DNA of 64,000 bases from Halorubrum sp. GN11_10-6_MGM. GTDB taxonomy: Archaea > Halobacteriota > Halobacteria > Halobacteriales > Haloferacaceae. A program made the position numbers and the translations under genes. Below are positions 35,783 to 44,594 of this stretch, piece by piece. The notes under the pieces were generated by a model. That model saw only the letters and a program-made list of their open reading frames with translations, searched no databases and was not told the DNA's origin. How positions within the stretch are numbered: the first letter of the stretch is position 1; each line of letters opens with the position of its first letter. The stretch lies in contig NZ_SGUC01000008.1 in NCBI RefSeq assembly GCF_005435165.1, positions 44,662 to 108,661 of the forward strand, given 5' to 3'.

Positions 35783-36289
35783 TCACAATCCAAGCACACC
35801 CGCAACGGCACCCCCAGCACCGACTGCGACCACCGAGGCGGCGGCGCCGAGCGCGAGGAGCGCGTAGTTCGCGATCGGGTTCGCCGCCTTCGCGACGTCG
35901 AGCGTGTACGTGTCGTCTCGGAGCGGCCCGAACGGGCGGATACCCATCGGTGTGAGCACGTCCGCTAGGAGGTGGCCGACGACGATCGTGGCACCGACGA
36001 CAAACCCGAACGCACCGAGCACGACGGCGCCGGCGAAGCCGGCAGCGCTGCCGAGGAGAGCGCCCGCGACGGCGAGGACGCCGCCGACGAGGAGCGTGAA
36101 CCACACGGTGTGTGTCGGTCCGCGGTGGCGCACGAACGGCACGCGCTGATCCCAGTCGGGGACCATGGCACCGGCGACGGCGACGGCGCCGCCGGCGAGG
36201 GCGAGCTCGACGCCGCCGAGGGCGATCGCTACGAACCCGACCGGCGCGTACGCGACGAGCGAGGCGCCGTAGTGACCTGGTCGGTACAT
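35783..36289 (-). CDS. YdjM/DUF457-type membrane-bound metal-dependent hydrolase
   Basis: From ATG 36289 the product is 168 residues with four or five helices and the family's histidine/aspartate motifs: MYRPGHYGASLVAYAPVGFV, AGAMVPDWDQRVPFVRHRGP (D-D and H residues), THTVWFTLLVGG, and VVGHLLADVLTPMGIRPFGP. The family is thought to be metal-dependent hydrolases induced by DNA damage in bacteria; the substrate is unknown. Longer starts at 36442 are rejected because the added segment matches no family and lies over the integrase end. Confidence 0.85.
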   Translation of the reverse strand: MYRPGHYGASLVAYAPVGFVAIALGGVELALAGGAVAVAGAMVPDWDQRVPFVRHRGPTHTVWFTLLVGGVLAVAGALLGSAAGFAGAVVLGAFGFVVGATIVVGHLLADVLTPMGIRPFGPLRDDTYTLDVAKAANPIANYALLALGAAASVVAVGAGGAVAGVLGL

Positions 36290-36450
36290 CGTGTCTGAGG
36301 CGAGGAGCGCCAGCGGCAACAGCCCTTCGACACCCCGAGTGTTTCGAGCTCCTGACGCTTGTGAGAACTGCTCCTCTGTAAAATAGCAAGGGGCGATTAT
36401 GACGGAGTTCGATACACAAAAAACACCGTCGACATCAAGCACCTCGGCTT

Positions 36451-37305
36451 TTACGCCGAAGCGAAGTCATCGAGCGTGCTGCTCTGTGTCTCTTCGATCG
36501 TCGGGGGGTGCTGGCTCTCCTCGTCGTCGTGGAGGTACTCCGGTTCGGGGCCGGACCGCGGATTCGTCCCATCGGTGGCGTCGTATACGGCCGCTGTCGG
36601 ATCGGGGAGTTCGGCCGCATCCGTCACGGTGTGGTCCTCCTCGGTGTCGGTGCTGGCGAGCTGGTTGATCCGGTCGGCGAGTTGGTTGCCGGTGGCCTGG
36701 ATGTAGGCGACCGCGACCCGCATATCCTCCCATCCCATCAGTGCTTGGAGGTAGTGAGCTTCCATCCCCTGCTCGGCCCAGTAGAACGCCGCAGCGGCTC
36801 GGAGCGCATGCGGGTAGAGCCGATCTAGGCTGGCGCGTTCCTGGAGCGTGTTCACCCGGCGATTGATCGTCGACTGAGCGACGTCGAGGTGGCCGACCTC
36901 GTCGACGAACGTCTCGACGATCTCGATACTGCGCTCGGAGTAGCCGTAGGGGATCGCGCGGATGCTGGCCTCATATTTCGGCTGCCAGTACACCTCGAGC
37001 GCGTCCTCGGCGTCGACGTCGTCGTGTGTCTCCGCGAGTTCTTGGACGCGCTCGCGACAGTACCGACACGAGCAGTCATCGAGCCCGGGGATTTTGATGA
37101 TCTTCCTGTCGCGGTCGACCCACCCCTCATGGAAATGTATCAATTCACCCGACCGGAGAGTGAGCCGCCCGCTGGCGTGGCAGATGAATCTGTCCTCCAC
37201 CCGGCGGCCGGGAGTGTCGGCGAGCCCGGCCGCTCGGAGTAGTCGCTTGAACTCATCCCGGCTGGGGGCGTCGGCGGAGGCGTGTCTTACAAGTGCCGAA
37301 CTCAT
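36451..37305 (-). CDS. Tyrosine recombinase/integrase (XerC-like, plasmid or virus type)
   Basis: The 284-residue protein has a Cys-rich N-terminal region (CSCRYCRERV), then the catalytic half: IRAIPYGYSERSIEIVETF (first Arg), STINRRVNTLQERA, the H-x-x-R motif in LYPHALRAAAAFYWAEQGM, and the nucleophile Tyr in MGWEDMRVAVAYIQATG. These fit pHK2-like or halovirus integrases. It ends in an acidic Pro/Gln-rich tail. The attachment site is not known; a 47-bp dyad and a short iteron set lie just upstream (37444-37724). Confidence 0.87.
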   Translation of the reverse strand: MSSALVRHASADAPSRDEFKRLLRAAGLADTPGRRVEDRFICHASGRLTLRSGELIHFHEGWVDRDRKIIKIPGLDDCSCRYCRERVQELAETHDDVDAEDALEVYWQPKYEASIRAIPYGYSERSIEIVETFVDEVGHLDVAQSTINRRVNTLQERASLDRLYPHALRAAAAFYWAEQGMEAHYLQALMGWEDMRVAVAYIQATGNQLADRINQLASTDTEEDHTVTDAAELPDPTAAVYDATDGTNPRSGPEPEYLHDDEESQHPPTIEETQSSTLDDFASA

Positions 37306-37443
37306 GGCTGATCAATCTCCTCGGCATCTGGCGACGGTTGAATTCGGAGCATGGTGAGCGGTATAACCTATCTCGGATATATCTCTATAAGAAGTTTCTT
37401 GAATTCGCATTAGTAGTATATGAAAAAATAAACAAGAGGTCGA

Positions 37444-37551
37444 CGCAAAAGCGGGGTGAGGCGACGATCGTCGATTCCTAGCGCAAAACCCATGCGTCGG
37501 TGTTGCGCTGCTCGGCGCAAAAGCGGGGTTCAACGGACGCAAAAGCGGGGT
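37444..37551 (+). repeat. Three CGCAAAAGCGGGGT repeats (iteron-like)
   Basis: Identical 14-mers start at 37444, 37516 and 37538 (spacing 72 and 22 bp), with one partial copy (GCGCAAAACCCATGCG) at 37481. They lie upstream of the integrase, in a gene-free stretch 37306-38049. The pattern fits iterons for a replication or segregation protein or arm-type sites for the integrase. Confidence 0.6.
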
Positions 37552-37677
37552 GTACGCCGGGAGGGCCCTCCCGGCGGTCTGAATCTCCGCGTTGGCTGTG
37601 GCGAGAGACTGCCCGAGGAGACCGGGTGTGCGGTCGAGGATGTCGGTCGACCGCGAGAGCGCCGAGGTGGCGATTGA

Positions 37678-37724
37678 CCTTATGTATACTCAGGTCCGTA
37701 ATTAGGTCGAGATGCTACATAAGG
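37678..37724. repeat. 48-bp dyad, copy A
   Basis: CCTTATGTA (37678-37686) and TACATAAGG (37716-37724) with 29 bp between. In this copy the right arm extends as ATGCTACATAAGG, the reverse complement of CCTTATGTAGCAT in copies B and D. See also copies at 44015, 45273 and 50524. Confidence 0.8.
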
Positions 37725-38049
37725 TGACAGTACCAGAAGTCGGGAGATCCACGTTATACTGATGTGTGGAGCCACTTTGGCGGCGCGACCGACACCCGAT
37801 GTCGACGCAGTCGGGCGTGTTCGATCCGATAGGTAAACCGCCAGCAACGTGTCTGACGCACCGAACTGTCAGGACGCCCGACGGGACGCGGTCAATCTTA
37901 ACTACAATCCGGGCGGTGAAGTGACAATGTTGGTTAATCTGGGTCGCTCTTGTGTAGAGCTGCGGAAAGACGATTTTACATTTTGTACACCTGCCGCCGT
38001 CCAGCGATCTGAGTCCTAGTTGGCGTAGTTAATTCGCTGTGGGTACAAC
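37725..38049. other. Gene-free stretch
   Basis: Between dyad A and the short gene at 38050 I see no promoter, repeat or coding signal I could support, apart from AT-rich patches near 37900-37980. Confidence 0.4.
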
Positions 38050-38277
38050 TCAACGGCCCCTTTCCGTGTTTCTACGTAGAAGCGCCGGATCTCGCTCAAG
38101 CGCAGCCGTTGACACAGTCCCAACTACGTCGGCAATACTTCCAGAGTCATACTCGATCATCATGGCGATCAGTTGCTCAAATACTTCCTCAGAAACGGTG
38201 AGACTGGTGTATCTGTCCGACGGCGTTACCAAATTGCGGCAAGTACGGATCAGCCTACGGTACGATGTTGACCTCAA
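38050..38277 (-). CDS. Short protein with RHH-like core, possibly degraded
   Basis: The 75-residue frame contains YTSLTVSEEVFEQLIAMMIE and YDSGSIADVVGTVSTAALER, a strand-helix-helix pattern like ribbon-helix-helix antitoxins or plasmid copy-control proteins. The N-terminal 20 residues are basic and unlike such proteins, so the start may be lost. Low confidence. Confidence 0.35.
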   Translation of the reverse strand: MRSTSYRRLIRTCRNLVTPSDRYTSLTVSEEVFEQLIAMMIEYDSGSIADVVGTVSTAALERDPALLRRNTERGR

Positions 38278-38526
38278 CTAGGGTTAAATCTCGGAAGTAC
38301 GATTAGCCAATACAACGTGCTCCGTCGAAAAGTGGCGGTCAGTCTCTTACGTCCCATGTCCTAGTTCACACGCTCATAATATAGCGGCTTTCTATCGGAT
38401 CAACACAGCAAATTATCGGTGTTTCTAGGTCTTCTATCCCGTTTCTAACAATGTGTTATATGACATTACGAGACCACAATATCTAACATCTAATTAGTCA
38501 TTAGTTCACGACATGGTGGTACTCAG

Positions 38527-39162
38527 ATGGATTTGAACAAGACTGACCAGCTGATTTTAGCAAAGCTCAGAGAGGGGCGATGTACCCCCCGATATTTAGC
38601 CGATGAACTCAACCGAAACCAGTCATACGTGAGTCAACGACTACGACATCTTCAGAATGAAGGACACGTTGATCGTGTACATCGAGGGTTGTACCGCAGT
38701 GCTGCCGTTGACTCATCTCATGTTTCAGCTGAAGATCTGGTTGAATCGTATGAGCCAGCGGAATTAGTGTCCTCAGTTACCAACTGTAGTCAGCACGATG
38801 CTACTACTAATGAAGTGTTCCCAAAGCCGTCATCACTCTCGATCGAATTCGGTACCGATGATGTCTCGACCGTAGTTTCACGTGTCTGTCAATCTGGAAC
38901 GAGCGAAGAGCAACAAGTCTTGGAGTCCATCTTTCGCGATATCTTATGGACACTCATTCAGGATGGCCAGATAACGAGCAAGGAACTGCGCGCAAAAGTA
39001 AACCGTCTAACTGATATTGATGTCGTCGACCTTCGTGATATTCATCAATATATGACTAAAATAAAGAACCGACTTACAACCCACCCCCAGATTACTTTGA
39101 AACGTAACTCACCGTCGCAGAAGATAATCTATACTCGCGAATCACCTGTCCTCCGTATATAA
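38527..39162 (+). CDS. MarR-like winged-helix transcriptional regulator
   Basis: The 211-residue protein starts MDLNKTDQLILAKLREGRCT and continues PRYLADELNRNQSYVSQRLR, HLQNEGHVDRVHRGLYRSAA: the typical haloarchaeal winged helix found near plasmid genes. The rest is a helical domain without recognised ligand site. An AT-rich palindromic patch CTAATTAGTCATTAGTTC lies near 38493, just upstream, possibly its own operator. AT-rich codons suggest acquired DNA. Confidence 0.8.
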   Translation: MDLNKTDQLILAKLREGRCTPRYLADELNRNQSYVSQRLRHLQNEGHVDRVHRGLYRSAAVDSSHVSAEDLVESYEPAELVSSVTNCSQHDATTNEVFPKPSSLSIEFGTDDVSTVVSRVCQSGTSEEQQVLESIFRDILWTLIQDGQITSKELRAKVNRLTDIDVVDLRDIHQYMTKIKNRLTTHPQITLKRNSPSQKIIYTRESPVLRI

Positions 39163-39568
39163 TGGCAGACCACGTTCAGAATGAAACTGACCGTGGTGAA
39201 AGAGACACTCAGCCCGATTAATGTAGACACCGTCAGGCCGAAGTTCCAGACAAACAACACGCCCGCCCCACACTAACCCACTCCTAAATACACTAGCACC
39301 CCCGGCCATCTCCCACACGACTCCTCACCCACGCCTGTCTCACTCTCGACGCAAAACTATTGGACGACTCTCTTCAGGCTCACTATCCACTGGCCGTTGA
39401 GGTACAAGAAGCGTGTCCCATACTCGCTCATCACCATCGAATCCCTCAAACTCGGAATCACACTTCCGAGAGTGATATCATCGAGTCACTGTTTCAACCC
39501 AGCGAGATGCGATCAGTTTCTGCTACCGATTTTCCCGCTTCAGTGATTCCTAACGCGGAAATGGAAAA
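39163..39568. other. Gene-free stretch before the tandem repeats
   Basis: No gene supported. There is one isolated 'CTCGACGCAAAACT' at 39347 that resembles the repeat unit that follows and the 37.4-kb iterons, so it may be a diverged copy. Confidence 0.4.
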
Positions 39569-39715
39569 CGACCCCCCGACTGTCGACGCAAAAATGACTC
39601 ACGAATAGAGCGCGACCCCCCGACTGTCGAAACAAAAATGGCTCACGAATGGACCGCGACCCCCCGACCCTCAATACAAGGCTAACACACGAGTAGAACG
39701 CAACCCCTCGGCGAA
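39569..39715 (+). repeat. 44-bp tandem repeat, 3.3 copies
   Basis: CGACCCCCCGACTGTCGA occurs at 39569 and 39613, CGACCCCCCGACC at 39657, and a decayed CAACCCCTCGG at 39701, exactly 44 bp apart. The unit also contains AAAAATG(A/G)CTCACGAAT. Non-coding on both strands. It abuts the left end of the ISH3-like element. Confidence 0.85.
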
Positions 39716-39770
39716 GTATTCTCAGCAAGCCACACCAATACTGACTCTCTAGCTCTCAGCTATCGAAGAC

Positions 39771-41170
39771 CAACTTCAGTACTTCACAAAGCCGCTTAGT
39801 TAGAACGCCTGCTTGCTGAAGGTGTGTCTACGACCCAGCAAGCAGACAGTGAACTCCACGAAGACCAACTCCTTAACTTCCTCGTCAACCAGCTTGACGA
39901 GGAAGTTACTCTGAACCTCGCCAACAACGCTGAAATCGATACAGAGGACATCCACGAGGTCCTCGTCGGCGCAACCGCCGACGGGACCTCGATCTCGACG
40001 CTCTGTGCGTCGAGTCAGAACGCCCCCGCTGCCAACACGATCCTCTACCATCTCCGGACGAAGTTCGAGCCGGAACGGCTCGAACGAGTCGCTAACACGC
40101 TCCTTCGACGAGATATCGTCGAACTGCTTCCCGAGCAGGTGGAGGTCTGTGTAGACCTCCACCTGCGGCCCTACTACGGTGATGAAGACGACACGGAGAA
40201 CCTCTATCACTCGGAAGCCAAGCGTGGAACCACCGCGTTCCACGCCTACGCCACACTCTACGCGCGTGTGAAGAACAAACGCTACACGCTGGCGGTGCGC
40301 CGTCTCGAAGACGGCGACACCGCCAGCAGCGTCCTCGCTGAGTTCTTCGGTGTCCTTGACGGCCTTGACACCGATATCAAGGCCGTCTATCTTGATCGCG
40401 GATTCTACGACAGCAAGTGCCTCACGCTGCTTCAAGCACATAACTACGCGTACGTAATCCCGATCATCCGGTGGGGGAAGACGATTCAGCAAGAGCTCTC
40501 GGAAGGGTGGAGTCGTGTCATTCAGCATGATCTGACAGGGAAACTCGACGGTCACAGCTGGACCGTCGAGTTTCCCGTCTACATCGATTGTACGTACCTG
40601 AACGGGAAGTATGACGACCACGGTGTGGCGCGTCACGGCTACGCCGCTGACGCGCCGTTCATCGAGAGACCACGCGACGCTCGATACCACTACGCGAAAC
40701 GGTTCGGTATCGAGTCGAGCTATCGGTTGTCCGAGCAAGCGATAGCGACGACAACGACACGAGATGCGATGGTGAGACTGCTGTTCGTTGTGGTGAGTTT
40801 GTTGTTACAGAACGCGTGGCGGTATCTTCACTACGAATATGTGGCGACGCCCCGCCGTGGCGGGCGTCGCCTCTGGTGGTGGCCGTACAAGGAATTCGTC
40901 AATATGGTTCGACGGGCTGCGTGGACGGCCCTCGCGGTACGTCGGGCCGTCCCCGCGAATCGACCACCAGACGACCGGTTCCACCGGTAGTCACTGACCG
41001 AGTACGCCGTCTCGTGAGTGGCAACGCTGTCGCGTCGGCGGCTGAGCGCCGCCGACAGCGACAGCTGCGGCTTCGAACAGCATCGATCAATCGCTACTGA
41101 TGATTCATTTCGACAGAACAAGTGACTCAAGTCAGGTTAGCTGACGATGCTTTGTGAGGTACTGAACTTG
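39771..41170 (+). mobile_element. ISH3-family insertion sequence, 1400 bp, apparently complete
   Basis: The ends CAACTTCAGTACTTCACAAAGC (39771-39792; core given as TTCAGTACTTCACAAAGC) and its near reverse complement at 41149-41170 match at 20 of 22 positions. It contains one intact transposase gene. Size fits ISH3-type elements. Flanking bases (AAGAC and TGCCA) do not match, so no target duplication is visible; recombination between copies is possible. Confidence 0.85.
39824..40990 (+). CDS. ISH3-family transposase
   Basis: The 388-residue protein matches the ISH3 family throughout: LHEDQLLNFLVNQLDEEVTL at the start, VCVDLHLRPYYGDEDDTENL (first Asp), AKRGTTAFHAYATLYARVKN, DTDIKAVYLDRGFYDSKCLT (second Asp), AKRFGIESSYRLSEQ (Glu) and the basic C-terminus PRRGGRRLWWWPYKEF. 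It starts with GTG at 39824. All DDE residues are present, so it could be active. Confidence 0.95.
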   Translation: MSTTQQADSELHEDQLLNFLVNQLDEEVTLNLANNAEIDTEDIHEVLVGATADGTSISTLCASSQNAPAANTILYHLRTKFEPERLERVANTLLRRDIVELLPEQVEVCVDLHLRPYYGDEDDTENLYHSEAKRGTTAFHAYATLYARVKNKRYTLAVRRLEDGDTASSVLAEFFGVLDGLDTDIKAVYLDRGFYDSKCLTLLQAHNYAYVIPIIRWGKTIQQELSEGWSRVIQHDLTGKLDGHSWTVEFPVYIDCTYLNGKYDDHGVARHGYAADAPFIERPRDARYHYAKRFGIESSYRLSEQAIATTTTRDAMVRLLFVVVSLLLQNAWRYLHYEYVATPRRGGRRLWWWPYKEFVNMVRRAAWTALAVRRAVPANRPPDDRFHR

Positions 41171-41300
41171 TGCCAGCGTCCTCACACCCCACATCTCCCA
41201 AGTCAGCCTCACTCCTTTCGCGATAGCTACCGGCTCGATCACCTCACTACTCAGTGCTTCCTACCACATTTAGTATGGTTTTCACAGCCCAACCGGCCCT

Positions 41301-41770
41301 GTAAATACCAGACAGCACCGGGATTGCGGTAGTCCATATATAGTCTCGTAAATACCAGACGGCACCGGTATTCGGCGGGTGCGTATTAATTAGCAAGTCC
41401 CAATCGCACGACCACCTGGCATTTGCCTATTTACCAGACGGCGGCATGATATGGTCTTCTCGTATATAGTCTCGTAAATACCAGACGGCACCGGTATTGC
41501 GGGGGTGTGTATTAACTCTCAGAACACGAGGTGCGACACGCGAACCACCAGCATAAATACCAGACGGTGGCGTGATACGGCCGTCTCGTATATATTCTCG
41601 TAAATACCAGACGGCACGGGGATTGCGGCATTCTGTATATAGCCGGTGAACTTGATTCAGATTCTCCAGTAATACCAGACGGCGTGGCGATTGACACCTC
41701 CTATATTAATTTATGTATTCTATCTATCTTTTCCTGTAAATACCAGACGGCGGCGGGATTACGGGGGTTC
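41301..41770 (+). repeat. Eight-copy TACCAGAC iteron array
   Basis: TACCAGAC starts at 41306, 41353, 41432, 41479, 41558, 41605, 41673 and 41741. Intervals are 47, 79, 47, 79, 47, 68 and 68 bp. The full unit is (TA)AATACCAGACGGCACCGG followed by an ATTGCGG-like motif. Spacers alternate between a type ending in GTATATAGTCTCG and a longer type, so the basic period is 126 bp. Non-coding; AT-rich GTATATAG elements recur. Origin, centromere or promoter array is open. 41171-41300 and 41771-42060 hold nothing else recognised. Confidence 0.85.
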
Positions 41771-42060
41771 GTATATAGAATTACACCGGCGACAGCGTCT
41801 ACATACGTTCAGCCATACGACGAGAGAGCTTTAGGGACTCTATTAATGAACTTGGAGCTGTGTAATACGTTCAGCCGAATTCACACAATTAGGGTTCAGG
41901 GCAGATGAAGTTCAGTAGATAGTCGCGTAGCGAACGATTCGGGCCGGAGCCAAGAAACAGGCGGGGGAAAGTGGGGGAGACGGGAGGCGGACGAGGAGGG
42001 GACTATCAAGGATATGATAGTGGATGGAACCCTGAGTGAGCGGCGCAGCGGACAGGGGAT

Positions 42061-42540
42061 GCGAGGCGATGAACAGGGACCAACGACAGGCGAGTAACGA
42101 CCAACAACCAGAGGCGACGGACACCACCAACATCGACGGCGACGAGAGACAACCGACCACTCGGAGCGACGACCGAACCCGACGAGGCTGACCGACGATC
42201 GATACACCGAGAACGCGGACCCGACGGTCGACGACGGACCACCAGCTGATCGATAGCACCCCAGAGGCAATTGACGACACCAACACCGAGACTGGCCCGG
42301 CGGCACCAATCCGACGAGCGACGACGAGAACCGACTCGGAGAGGACACGGATCAACGACGACCGGTGGCGACCAGCCCGACGACCGGGAAGCGACACGGC
42401 GACCTTGACCACCGACCAGCATCGAGGATGGACCAGGAGGCGAACGGCGACGAGGGAGACCACCGAGACGACACGACACCCGACGACGAACAGCGGCGGC
42501 GGGGCAACGACAGAAGGTGGGGGCCAGATCACAATGCGAG
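42061..42540 (+). other. T-depleted, CGA-rich tract
   Basis: Counting line by line, the plus strand has only 25 T in 480 bases (about 5 percent) while A, C and G are balanced and GAC/CGA triplets dominate. No plausible gene: frames on the plus strand are broken or unlike proteins, and the long minus-strand frame is antisense to the MCP remnant. A transcript from the plus strand would be almost without U. Confidence 0.8.
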
Positions 42541-42719
42541 AGTGCGGGGTGGGGCGCGGTCGACGACATCGAGAATCGCGGTCGCGATGTGAGCGGTGTG
42601 GTGTGGGTGGGCGGGGAGACGCGACCGTGACCGTACCAGATGTGACGCGACGGTGGGGCGGAGGCGACAACAGCGAGACAGCGATACTACGGGAGCGGCG
42701 AACCGACGGGGACGGCGAA

Positions 42720-43300
42720 GGAAATGACGACATCGCGGACCTCAAAGACGAGTTCGAAGAAGTCGAAGAGCTCGTCGGTGTGATCAACGACATCGCCGAG
42801 CAGACGAACATGCTCGCGTTGAACGCCAACGTCGAGGCGGCGCGGAGCAACAGCGACGGCTTCGCGGTCGTCGCCGACGAGGTGAAGAACCTCGCGAATC
42901 GCTCGCAAGACCAAGCTGACGAGATCGAAGACATTGTCGCGAGGATCAAGGAGAAGGCTTCCAAAACCACCGCCGAAGTGGACGCAGCCAACGACGTGAT
43001 ACAGTCTGCGAGAGACGACATCAAGCCGTCCTCGAGAACCAAAAACAAATTCTCACGGCAGTTGAGCAAACTGAGAGTGGGATCACCGAGATCGCGGAGG
43101 CAACAGACGAACAGGCAAGCGTGACCGAAGAGATATCGAGTGCCGTCGACGACGTCTCCGAACGGGCGACCATCGTGAGCGAGGAAATCGCAGAGATCGC
43201 GGCCGAAAACGAGAGCCAGACAGAGATGGTCTCGGATCTCACCCGGCAGGTTGAACAGATTGACCGTAAACTGGCGAGTGTGATGAATCGGTCAGTTTGA
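42720..43300 (+). pseudogene. Methyl-accepting chemotaxis protein fragment with frameshift
   Basis: The first frame gives VEELVGVINDIAEQTNMLAL, NANVEAARSNSDGFAVVADE and VKNLANRSQDQADEIEDIV, the conserved MCP signalling tip. After DAANDVIQSARDDIK near 43025 the frame breaks; one base later it continues AVLENQKQILTAVEQTESGI, TEIAEATDEQASVTEEISSA to the stop at 43298. One base is missing at the junction. The sensor, membrane and HAMP parts are gone, so the gene cannot function as a receptor. Confidence 0.85.
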
Positions 43301-43664
43301 GCGGTCCGCGCCCCACAGACAGAACAACACACCCACACCACGTTTCCGCCGTTATCTCCGGAATATCGATAGTTCAGGCCATCTCCTGTAGCCGTCTTTT
43401 TTGACATCTCCCTCTGTCTTCAGGCGGAAGAACCCTGACCACAGTTGGGATCTATAACATCGCGTACGATGGCTACTCATGACCTATAGTCACGCTGCTG
43501 TCCCCGGAACAGTACTTTCGCCCCGCTCGCCCGAACTATAAGTCACAGAGTCTCTAATTTTGAAGAGAGGGGGCACCACTGAGCCGGTTCCAACAACCGG
43601 ATCAGCTCCAGAACGGTGTCACACGCTCCCCCTCCCCCTCGAAGTAGCCCGTGAACTCGTGAGA
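43301..43664. other. Gene-free stretch after the MCP remnant
   Basis: No supported gene or repeat. Contains a 'ATCTCCTGTAGCCG' patch and an AT-rich region near 43490-43560 that may be the promoter of the zinc-finger pair. Confidence 0.35.
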
Positions 43665-43832
43665 ATGACTCCTGATGACCCAGAGACTGTCCGTGGCGAC
43701 TGCTCGTTCTGTGGCGAGACAGTCACGAGTCGGCACGCAATCATCCACTATGAGACCGCTGGCGGCGACACAGGCGTGTGGGCCGAATGCCCCAGCTGTG
43801 GCGAGATCGTTGACCCCACCGATGCTAAGTAA
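43665..43832 (+). CDS. Small zinc-finger protein (DUF7837-like)
   Basis: From ATG 43665 the product is 55 residues: ETVRGDCSFCGETVTSRHAI, then IHYETAGGDTGVWAECPSCG and EIVDPTDAK. Two CxxC pairs (CSFC, CPSC) would bind one zinc. Such small haloarchaeal zinc proteins are common near plasmid genes; function unknown. Its end overlaps the next zinc-ribbon gene by 11 bp. An upstream start at 43560 is possible. Confidence 0.65.
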   Translation: MTPDDPETVRGDCSFCGETVTSRHAIIHYETAGGDTGVWAECPSCGEIVDPTDAK

Positions 43833-43977
43833 ACAGTTCATCCGGCAGATCGCCAGGCTCGAGCTGCCATCGACAACGCACCACGAGTGCCGTCACTGTG
43901 GGTACAGCGTGGAGAAGGACGTTGATGAGTGTCCACAGTGTGGCTCTAAAGAAATTGCGGCCTACGATCTCAAGTAA
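43822..43977 (+). CDS. Small zinc-ribbon protein
   Basis: The 51-residue product MLSKQFIRQIARLELPSTTH then HECRHCGYSVEKDVDECPQC GSKEIAAYDLK carries CRHC and CPQC, a minimal zinc ribbon. It overlaps the preceding small zinc gene, so the two form a unit. A degraded copy of its tail lies at about 45180-45234, part of a segmental duplication. Confidence 0.65.
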   Translation: MLSKQFIRQIARLELPSTTHHECRHCGYSVEKDVDECPQCGSKEIAAYDLK

Positions 43978-44014
43978 TTGCTGAAGTGGTCACAGTTGGT
44001 GGAGAAGTTTAATG

Positions 44015-44062
44015 CCTTATGTAGCATCCGAACGCTAACATGGCATCAATTATTACATAAGG
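44015..44062. repeat. 48-bp dyad, copy B
   Basis: CCTTATGTA (44015-44023) and TACATAAGG (44054-44062), 30 bp apart. The ATG of a decayed DUF6788-like gene begins 2 bp later, so the dyad covers its promoter. Confidence 0.8.
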
Positions 44063-44063
44063 T

Positions 44064-44409
44064 ATGGAGGAGCCGCCACCACCGACCTCGCTACCCAAGT
44101 ATCTCGCAAAAGGCTCCCAAAGCAGGATACGGAGACGCTCCACGAGATACAGAGCTACGTTGGGGTACTCATCGAGTATCGCGACCAGCCACTCGGCACC
44201 GATGAACTTCCCGAGACAGCTGAATCCGTCAACAAGCCCGACAGTTCAGGAACTGGACCATCGTCAAAGAGAAGATCACCTGTGGCGACGACAGCTGTAA
44301 GTGCGCCAGCGGAGATCGTCAGGATATGCACGGCCCGTATCTCTACCGCTACTATCGTGAGAATGGGACGATGAAATCAGAGTACATCGGGAAGCCGGGA
44401 AGTGGGTAG
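44064..44409 (+). pseudogene. DUF6788-like gene, frameshifted copy
   Basis: It begins MEEPPPPTSLPKYLAKG like the intact copy at 45322, then loses a base (CTCGCAAAAGGCTCC versus CTCGCAGAGGGGCTCC), and again near 44247 (GGAACTGGACC versus GGAAGCGGGACC). Past that the frame gives KITCGDDSCKCASGD and YLYRYYRENGTMKSEYIGK and stops at 44407. Two single-base deletions make it a pseudogene. Confidence 0.85.
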
Positions 44410-44492
44410 TGGTGAGTCGGTCAACGTCGACTAACGAGCATCCCGGGAGAGATACGCTTTTCACTGTACGCACACTTAGACAACGGTATACG

Positions 44493-44594
44493 ATGAACTG
44501 GGATAGTGAGCGAGAAATGGCCAAAGACGTCGAGGAGAACGAGGAACTGTACGAGGCGCTCGCAGACGACGATACCGACGACGACAAAGAGTAA
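44493..44594 (+). CDS. Tiny acidic protein convergent with the Doc-like gene
   Basis: Starting at ATG 44493, the 33-residue product is MNWDSEREMAKDVEENEELY EALADDDTDDDKE, highly acidic and helical-looking. Its stop abuts the stop of the Fic/Doc-like gene. It could be a small antitoxin-like or unrelated peptide; there is no proof it is made. Confidence 0.35.
   Translation: MNWDSEREMAKDVEENEELYEALADDDTDDDKE

Noticed and set aside
41301..41770. CRISPR array
   Set aside because: The spacers are themselves repeated and alternate in two types, spacing is 47/79/68 bp, and there are no cas genes. Haloarchaeal CRISPR repeats are about 30 bp with unique spacers.
41912..43069. 385-residue minus-strand frame
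   Set aside because: It is antisense to the MCP fragment and to the T-depleted tract; Ser/Arg/Val bias results from T depletion on the other strand, with no recognisable domain.
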